This document shows, piece after piece, positions 59,673 to 64,000 of a stretch of DNA of 64,000 bases. A program made the translations under genes and the position numbers. Every line of letters starts with the position of its first letter. The first letter of the stretch is position 1. The notes beneath the pieces are model-generated. The model worked only from the letters and a program-made list of their open reading frames with translations, was not told the origin of the DNA and made no database searches. Source of the stretch: Stappia indica (GTDB taxonomy: Bacteria; Pseudomonadota; Alphaproteobacteria; Rhizobiales; Stappiaceae). The stretch is from contig NZ_CP046908.1 of the NCBI RefSeq assembly GCF_009789575.1, positions 3,811,001 to 3,875,000 of the forward strand. Direction: 5' to 3'.

Positions 59673-61106
59673 TCAAAGCGCCGGCTTGCGCGCCAGCCAG
59701 TCGGTCGCCTGCTCATAGGCCTTCGCGACCCTCAGGACGCCGAGATCGTCGCGCGGCCGGCCGATGATCTGGATGCCGGCCGGCAGTCCGGCCGCCGAGA
59801 AACCGGCCGGGACCGCGACCACCGGCAGGCCCAGAAGGCTTGCCGGAACAACGACTTCCATCCAGCGATGGTAGGTGTCCATCGTCCGTCCGCCGACCTC
59901 CTTGGGCCAGTCGAGATCGACGTCGAAGGGAAACACCTGCGCCGTCGGCAGGATCAGGATGTCGACCTTTTCGAACAGCCGCAGCACCGCCCGGTAGAAG
60001 GCGCTGCGCACCACGCTCGCCTCTTCCAGCCGCGCCGGCGTCAGCACGCGGCCGCGCTCGATTTCCCAGATTGCCGCCGGTTTCAGCTTGTCGCGGGTCG
60101 CAGCGGCCTCATAAAGACCGCCGAGCTTTCCGGCAACCCGCCAGCTCCGCAGATCCGCCCAGGCCTGGAACACCCGCTCCGCATCGAAGCCCGGAGCCGG
60201 CTCCTCGACCCGGCAGCCTAGACCGGCGAAGACGTCGACCGCCGCCCGGCACAGGTCCAGCATTCCCGGTTCGAACGGCAGATGTCCGCCCAGATCGCCG
60301 AGCCAGCCGACCCGAAGGCCGGCGATGTCGGAGCGGATCGGCGGCACGAACTCGGCCCCGTCGCCCGGCAGCGATTGCGGCGCGCGCGCGTCGTATCCGG
60401 CCTGCACCGACAGCAGCAGCGCCAGGTCGTCGACGCTGCGCGCCATCGGCCCTTCCGTCGCCATGCCGTCGAAGAAGCTCTCCGGGCCCGGCCCCGACGG
60501 CACCCGGCCGTAGCTCGGCCGCATGCCCAGCACGTTGCAGAAACCGGCCGGATTGCGCAGCGAGCCCATCATGTCGCTGCCGTCCGCCACCACCAGCATG
60601 CGCGCGGCCAGCGCCGCCGCCGCGCCGCCGCTGGAGCCACCGGCGCTGCGCGTCGTGTCGTACGGATTGCGCGTCGGCCCGAACAGCGGGTTGTAGGTAT
60701 GCGAGCCGAGGCCGAATTCCGGCACGTTGGTTTTGCCGATGAAGAGGCCCCCGGCCGCCCGGATCCGCGCCACCTGGATGCCGTCTTCCTCCGGCACCTG
60801 GCGGGCGAAGACCGGCGAGCCCATGGTCGTCGGGATGCCGGCGGTCATCGCCAGGTCCTTGATCGCCTGCGGAATTCCGTGCAGCGGCCCGCGCGAGCGG
60901 CCCTCGCTGAGCTCTTCGTCCGCCGCGTCCGCCTCGGCCAGCAGCGCATCGCCGTCGCGCAGCGAGACGATGGCGTTGAGTGCCGGATTGACGGCCTCGA
61001 TCCGCGCGAGCGTCGCCTCCATCACCTCGCGGGCCGACGCCTCGCGGCCATGGATCTTGCGCGAAAGCTCAATGACGGACAGCTCGAGCAGTTCTTGTGA
61101 CGACAT
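59673..61106 (-). CDS. Amidase signature family enzyme (477 aa)
   Basis: The amidase-signature fold with a Ser-cisSer-Lys triad. The Lys is in HGIPQAIKDLAMTAGIPTT near residue 84, the Ser-rich loop is TTRSAGGSSGGAAAALAARM near 155, and the nucleophile region is DGSDMMGSLRNPAGFCNVLG near 180. In most members that last element reads SDTGGS; here it is SDMMGS, the form seen in a subset of aryl and aliphatic amidases. The start MSSQELLELSVIELSRKI at 61106 is the usual N-terminus. No GatB/C partner adjoins, so it is not the tRNA amidotransferase. The substrate is unknown. Confidence 0.9.
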   Translation of the reverse strand: MSSQELLELSVIELSRKIHGREASAREVMEATLARIEAVNPALNAIVSLRDGDALLAEADAADEELSEGRSRGPLHGIPQAIKDLAMTAGIPTTMGSPVFARQVPEEDGIQVARIRAAGGLFIGKTNVPEFGLGSHTYNPLFGPTRNPYDTTRSAGGSSGGAAAALAARMLVVADGSDMMGSLRNPAGFCNVLGMRPSYGRVPSGPGPESFFDGMATEGPMARSVDDLALLLSVQAGYDARAPQSLPGDGAEFVPPIRSDIAGLRVGWLGDLGGHLPFEPGMLDLCRAAVDVFAGLGCRVEEPAPGFDAERVFQAWADLRSWRVAGKLGGLYEAAATRDKLKPAAIWEIERGRVLTPARLEEASVVRSAFYRAVLRLFEKVDILILPTAQVFPFDVDLDWPKEVGGRTMDTYHRWMEVVVPASLLGLPVVAVPAGFSAAGLPAGIQIIGRPRDDLGVLRVAKAYEQATDWLARKPAL

Positions 61107-61213
61107 CGGCAGGACCCTTCGGGCTGGAGCTGCCGGCTGTGCGGGCGCGAAAGGCCGGCCGGCGGCAAACGGGGCGGGCAAGCGCGCGGGAGACAAGAGC
61201 CTCCCTCGCGCCA

Positions 61214-61230
61214 GTGACTTGAAATGTCAC
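61214..61230. promoter_or_regulatory. GTGAC-N7-GTCAC inverted repeat upstream of the amidase gene
   Basis: Perfect 5-bp arms at 61214-61218 and 61226-61230 lie about 110 bases before the amidase start. The half-sites equal those of the Crp-type box near 62.1 kb, but the spacing is off by three, so binding by the adjacent Crp/Fnr protein is uncertain. Confidence 0.35.
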
Positions 61231-61279
61231 ATGTTCCGCAGCGAATGCCAAGGGTGGGTCGGCTGAAAGGGGCCAGCTC

Positions 61280-61969
61280 CTACAGCGCCGAGGCGCGGCG
61301 CAGCCAGTCCGGATTTTCCAGGCAGTAGTAGCCGGAGATGCGGCTGATCGTGCCTGCGCGCTTCCAGTCGTTGAGGACGCGGCTGACATTCTCGCGCGCC
61401 GCCCCGGCCATGTTGGCGATGTCGGCCTGCGACAGCTTGTAGTGGATCAGGATGCGGCCCTTGTCGACCGGCTTGCCGAACGTGTCGGCGAGCTGCAGCA
61501 GGGTCTGGGCGACACGGCCGGGCAGGGGCAGGAACGAGCGCGCCGCCAATACGTCGTTGGCCTGGCGGAGCCGCTGGCCGACGATGTAGAGCATGTGGCG
61601 GTAGAGCGCCGGGTTCTCGTCTGCGAACCGCTCGAACGCGTGCTTTTCGATGAAGGCGAGGCGGGTCGGCTTCAGCGCGGTGACGGTGGCCGAGCGCGCC
61701 CGCCCGTCGAGCAGCGCCAGCTCGCCGACGATGGCGCCGGGGCCGAGCACGGCCAGCAGCTGCTCGTCGCCCTCGACGCTGACGATCGAGACTTTCAGCG
61801 AGCCTTCGAGGATCGCATAGCAGCCGTTGCCGGGATCGCCGGCCTCGAACAGGATGGCGCCCGGCTTCACCGACATCGGCCGCGCCAGCGCCGCCAGGCC
61901 GGAGGCCAGGCTGCAGTCCAGCCCCTCCATGGAGAAGCTGTTCTCGAGGAAGTTCCTCAGTTCCACCAT
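61280..61969 (-). CDS. Crp/Fnr-family transcriptional regulator (229 aa)
   Basis: An N-terminal cyclic-nucleotide-binding fold (residues 20-130: MSVKPGAILFEAGDPGNGCYAILEGSLKVSI; GPGAIVGELALLDGRARSATVTAL) is followed by the dimer helix and a Crp-type winged HTH (LSQADIANMAGAARENVSRVLNDWKRAGTI, residues 165-200). The phosphate-binding-cassette-like GELALLDGRARSATV is close to that of cAMP binders. It has no N-terminal cysteine cluster, so it is not an iron-sulfur FNR. A canonical Crp box lies about 167 bases upstream. The ATG at 61969 is preferred; longer in-frame starts give a basic leader. Confidence 0.9.
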   Translation of the reverse strand: MVELRNFLENSFSMEGLDCSLASGLAALARPMSVKPGAILFEAGDPGNGCYAILEGSLKVSIVSVEGDEQLLAVLGPGAIVGELALLDGRARSATVTALKPTRLAFIEKHAFERFADENPALYRHMLYIVGQRLRQANDVLAARSFLPLPGRVAQTLLQLADTFGKPVDKGRILIHYKLSQADIANMAGAARENVSRVLNDWKRAGTISRISGYYCLENPDWLRRASAL

Positions 61970-62135
61970 GTACCCTGCCTCGATTCTTCGCCCCCTGGGA
62001 CGCGCATTCTCGGGGCCGGCGCATGAATGCCGCATGAACTGGAAGGATGCGCCGGCACGACTGCCCCGTCGCGCCGGGCCGGATTGGCCCCGTCCGGCCA
62101 TATTACGGCGGTTTCGCTCTCAGCAAAGCGGATTG

Positions 62136-62151
62136 TGTGACCGTCGTCACT
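62136..62151. promoter_or_regulatory. Crp-type box upstream of the Crp/Fnr gene
   Basis: TGTGA-N6-TCACT matches the TGTGA-N6-TCACA consensus at nine of ten positions. Its centre is about 174 bases from the start codon. Autoregulation by the encoded protein is a natural inference. Confidence 0.5.
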
Positions 62152-62224
62152 GTAACCGGACGTGGCTGCCCCTATATCAAGGACAACAGGCGCTGCTCTC
62201 CTGACCTCGCAGCGCCCCTCCCGA

Positions 62225-62260
62225 AAAACCGGTCCCCCATCCCCGCGGGGGGCCGGTTTT
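62225..62260. terminator. Terminator downstream of the ChbG-like gene, active on both strands
   Basis: AAAACCGG-T-CCCCC pairs with GGGGG-G-CCGGTTTT around an eight-base loop, with Ts at both ends. It closes the minus-strand ChbG-like and glycosyltransferase genes. Confidence 0.8.
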
Positions 62261-62287
62261 CGCGTTTTCGGCCGCTGTAACCTGCTG

Positions 62288-63076
62288 TCAGTACAGGAAA
62301 ATATCCTTCTCCATCAGCAGCAGCGGAAAGGTATCCCCGCGGAAGAAGGCGAGCTGGGCGCTGCGCATATCGAGGCGCGTGCGCGGCTCGACCCGCCGCA
62401 GCCGGTCGTCGATTTCGCCGGGCTGGCAGAAGACGACGGTGCGGTCGGCCAGTCCGTCGAGCCCCCGCCGCAGGTGCTGGACATGGGTCGCCTCGTCGAT
62501 GGCCTCGGGAAAGTCGGGTCCGCGCTCCAGCACCTTGACGCCGAAATTCTGCGCCATTCGGGCGAAGCGGGCCGCCGCGCGCGGGCTGAGCTGCGGCATC
62601 ACGATGCGCGGCGGCCAGCGGCGCAAGCCCGCCTGCTTCAGCACCACACGGGCGAGCGCCGGCACGGCCAGCAGCTCGTCCGCCACATGCACGAAGTCGG
62701 CCGGGCGCTGATAGAACTCCTCGAAACAGGTGATCTGCGCCTCCACCTCCTCGGCCAGCATCTCGTCGGGCAGCAGGCGCAGCGCGCCGCGCAGGCGCCA
62801 CCAGCGCGCCTTGGGAAAGCCGTTGCCGAACTGGCCGCGCGCCCGCACCGACAGCGGCGCGAAGGGCCGGGTCAGCGTCAGCGTCAGCCCGACCAGGGTA
62901 CGATGGCGGACATTGTCGACCGTATCGCGCAGCGGCAGGTACTCGCGCGACCACAGGTCGGAGACGACGAGGCACCCGACGGCAGACAGCGCACCGGCCG
63001 AGATCAGCTCGCGCAGGGCCCGGTCGACGCCGAAGGCCAGGCCGTAATCCGCTGACGTGAGGAGGATGCGTTTCAT
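62288..63076 (-). CDS. ChbG/HpnK (YdjC) family protein with a degenerate active site (262 aa)
   Basis: A carbohydrate-deacetylase-like barrel. Normal members start with NADDFGL, where one Asp is catalytic and the other binds metal. Here the segment reads TSADYGLAFGVDRAL, so the second Asp is Tyr. The usual HxHxH-like metal element is reduced to DFVHVADELLAVPAL. The rest (LVGLTLTLTRPFAPLS; GVKVLERGPDFPEAIDE) fits the family. Catalysis may be altered or lost. It lies next to an ArnT/PMT-like glycosyltransferase, as in lipid A or hopanoid modification clusters. Confidence 0.75.
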   Translation of the reverse strand: MKRILLTSADYGLAFGVDRALRELISAGALSAVGCLVVSDLWSREYLPLRDTVDNVRHRTLVGLTLTLTRPFAPLSVRARGQFGNGFPKARWWRLRGALRLLPDEMLAEEVEAQITCFEEFYQRPADFVHVADELLAVPALARVVLKQAGLRRWPPRIVMPQLSPRAAARFARMAQNFGVKVLERGPDFPEAIDEATHVQHLRRGLDGLADRTVVFCQPGEIDDRLRRVEPRTRLDMRSAQLAFFRGDTFPLLLMEKDIFLY

Positions 63077-63159
63077 GCCGGAATTCTATGCAGGGACCGG
63101 CGCGTCGGCGCCAGTGTCAATTTTCTCTGCCGAATTTGTCTGGCCGAGCCCTGGCGAGG

Positions 63160-64000
63160 TTACGGCAGCGGGTAGACCGGGTCGAGAGGTCCACCCGCAT
63201 GCGGTCCGGCGACCCGGTAGACGACGAGGTTCTCGATCGGCGTCCCGCGCGAGCTTCGGGTCAGCACGGCGACGCGCTCCACCTCGGCAAAGCGGGCCGA
63301 GAGGCGCTCAAGGCCGGGATCGCGCCGCTCCTCGGCGACGAACAGGGCGGGCTGCGCCAGCGTGCCTGCGTCCGGCTCGGGCCGCATTGCGTAGCGGATG
63401 CGCTGGTCGACCTGCTCCACCGGCATTGCCTTGTCGAGCTGCCAGGCAAGCTGGGCGTTGAGGCTGTAGGCGTTGGTGGCGATCCACGCCGCGCCCTGCT
63501 CGCGCGCAAGGGTTTGCAGCGCCGTGCCGATCTCGTCCCAGCCGCGGGTCTGGTGCGTCGGGTCCTTGCGCGCGAAGGCCCCGGTCAACGGCGCCACCGC
63601 ATGGACATAGACGACCAGCGACACGGCGAGCCCGAGCGCCACGGCAGCGGCGGAGAACCGCTGCCAGAACCTTGGGCCCGGCCGCAGCGGCGGGTTCGCC
63701 GCGACCAGTGCAGCGGCAAGGGCGATGGCCGGAAACAGCGGCGCCGGCCAGTTGCCCTGCACGCGCGAATGCAGCGAATGCGCCAGCAGGTAGACCAGGA
63801 AGGGCAGGCTGGTCCACAGCAGCAGGCCGCCCGCCGCCTCGCCCCGCAGGGCGGCACGGGCGATGCGCACCACGCCGATGCCGGCAAGCACCGCGACCAG
63901 CGGATTGGCAAGGCCGACGAGCGCGCCCAGGAACTCTGGCAGGTAGCGCGTGCTCCAGCCCTCCGGCACGGCGCGGCCGAACTGCTTGGTGAAGGAGGCC
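63160..64000 (-). CDS. ArnT/PMT-like (GT39) membrane glycosyltransferase, C-terminal part
   Basis: The frame runs in from the right edge with no start; the 280 residues in the window are the C-terminal part. The edge portion reads FTKQFGRAVPEGWSTRYLPEF, and membrane helices follow (LVGLANPLVAVLAGIGVVRIA; LLLWTSLPFLVYLLAHSLH; FSAAAVALGLAVSLVVYVHA). The motif SRVQGNWPAPLFPAIALAAA is typical of polyprenyl-phosphate-sugar-dependent glycosyltransferases. A C-terminal soluble domain ends near 63160. It likely acts with the ChbG-like protein on an envelope lipid. Confidence 0.78.
   Translation of the reverse strand, partial: ASFTKQFGRAVPEGWSTRYLPEFLGALVGLANPLVAVLAGIGVVRIARAALRGEAAGGLLLWTSLPFLVYLLAHSLHSRVQGNWPAPLFPAIALAAALVAANPPLRPGPRFWQRFSAAAVALGLAVSLVVYVHAVAPLTGAFARKDPTHQTRGWDEIGTALQTLAREQGAAWIATNAYSLNAQLAWQLDKAMPVEQVDQRIRYAMRPEPDAGTLAQPALFVAEERRDPGLERLSARFAEVERVAVLTRSSRGTPIENLVVYRVAGPHAGGPLDPVYPLP

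Noticed and set aside
59421-60221. A 266-codon plus-strand frame starting in the AT-rich cluster
   Set aside because: It runs through a strong plus-strand terminator and then antisense to the amidase; no domain is recognisable.

Overview
The window is GC-rich, densely coded chromosomal DNA from an alphaproteobacterium of the Hyphomicrobiales (Rhizobiales) type. The evidence is a GcrA cell-cycle regulator with a full CtrA-type site in its promoter, two phasins, a tRNA-His of the alphaproteobacterial kind (discriminator A73 and no encoded G-1), DUF1127, DUF2927, DUF3422 and DUF937-like proteins, and several TRAP transporters. A marine Stappia/Labrenzia-like genus fits the content, but that is inference. 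No phage, plasmid, insertion sequence or CRISPR array was seen. Both edges cut a gene: a PAS kinase on the left and an ArnT/PMT-like glycosyltransferase on the right.

Layout, left to right. 0-7 kb: the N-terminal part of a PAS sensor kinase, two phasins (the second behind a palindromic operator), tRNA-His, two paralogous winged-helix proteins, gcrA with a CtrA box and a four-copy tandem hairpin array behind it, and a conserved hypothetical protein. 7-14.7 kb: a TPP-dependent acetolactate-synthase-like enzyme, a Pat-like acyl-CoA synthetase/acetyltransferase, a tandem universal stress protein behind an FNR/FixK-type box, a secreted fasciclin protein and an acyl-CoA dehydrogenase. 14.7-21.6 kb: dctB-dctD and a dctPQM TRAP operon with a sigma-54 promoter and two palindromic upstream sites. 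21.7-22.7 kb: a noncoding mosaic of palindromic repeats. 22.7-35 kb: xseA, rsmE, gshA, a DUF937-like protein, a DUF4173-OmpR-histidine kinase operon, a LysR/DUF1127 divergent pair, an EamA exporter, small or unknown proteins and a Tat-exported thioredoxin.

35-43 kb: a GntR-lutABC lactate oxidation operon divergent from a TakP-type TRAP transporter, most simply an uptake-plus-oxidation unit for lactate or a related acid. 43-51 kb: DUF3422, a cytochrome c, LysR and glcDEF (glycolate oxidase). 51-55.4 kb: an L,D-transpeptidase, a DUF2927 protein, a CheZ-family phosphatase, a 112-bp tandem repeat array, tag and another palindromic repeat mosaic. 55.4-59.3 kb: a third TRAP operon ending in an isocitrate lyase/PEP mutase family enzyme. 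59.3-64 kb: an AT-rich operator-like cluster followed by a possible small RNA, an amidase, a Crp/Fnr regulator, a ChbG-like protein and the glycosyltransferase.

The recurring theme is uptake and oxidation of small carboxylic acids: three TRAP systems, lactate and glycolate dehydrogenases, DctB/DctD control, and carbon storage through phasins. The least explained material is noncoding: the 41-bp hairpin array behind gcrA, the three-locus palindrome mosaic, the 112-bp array, and the AT-rich cluster with its downstream terminator near 59.4 kb. All functional calls come from reading the sequence without database searches.
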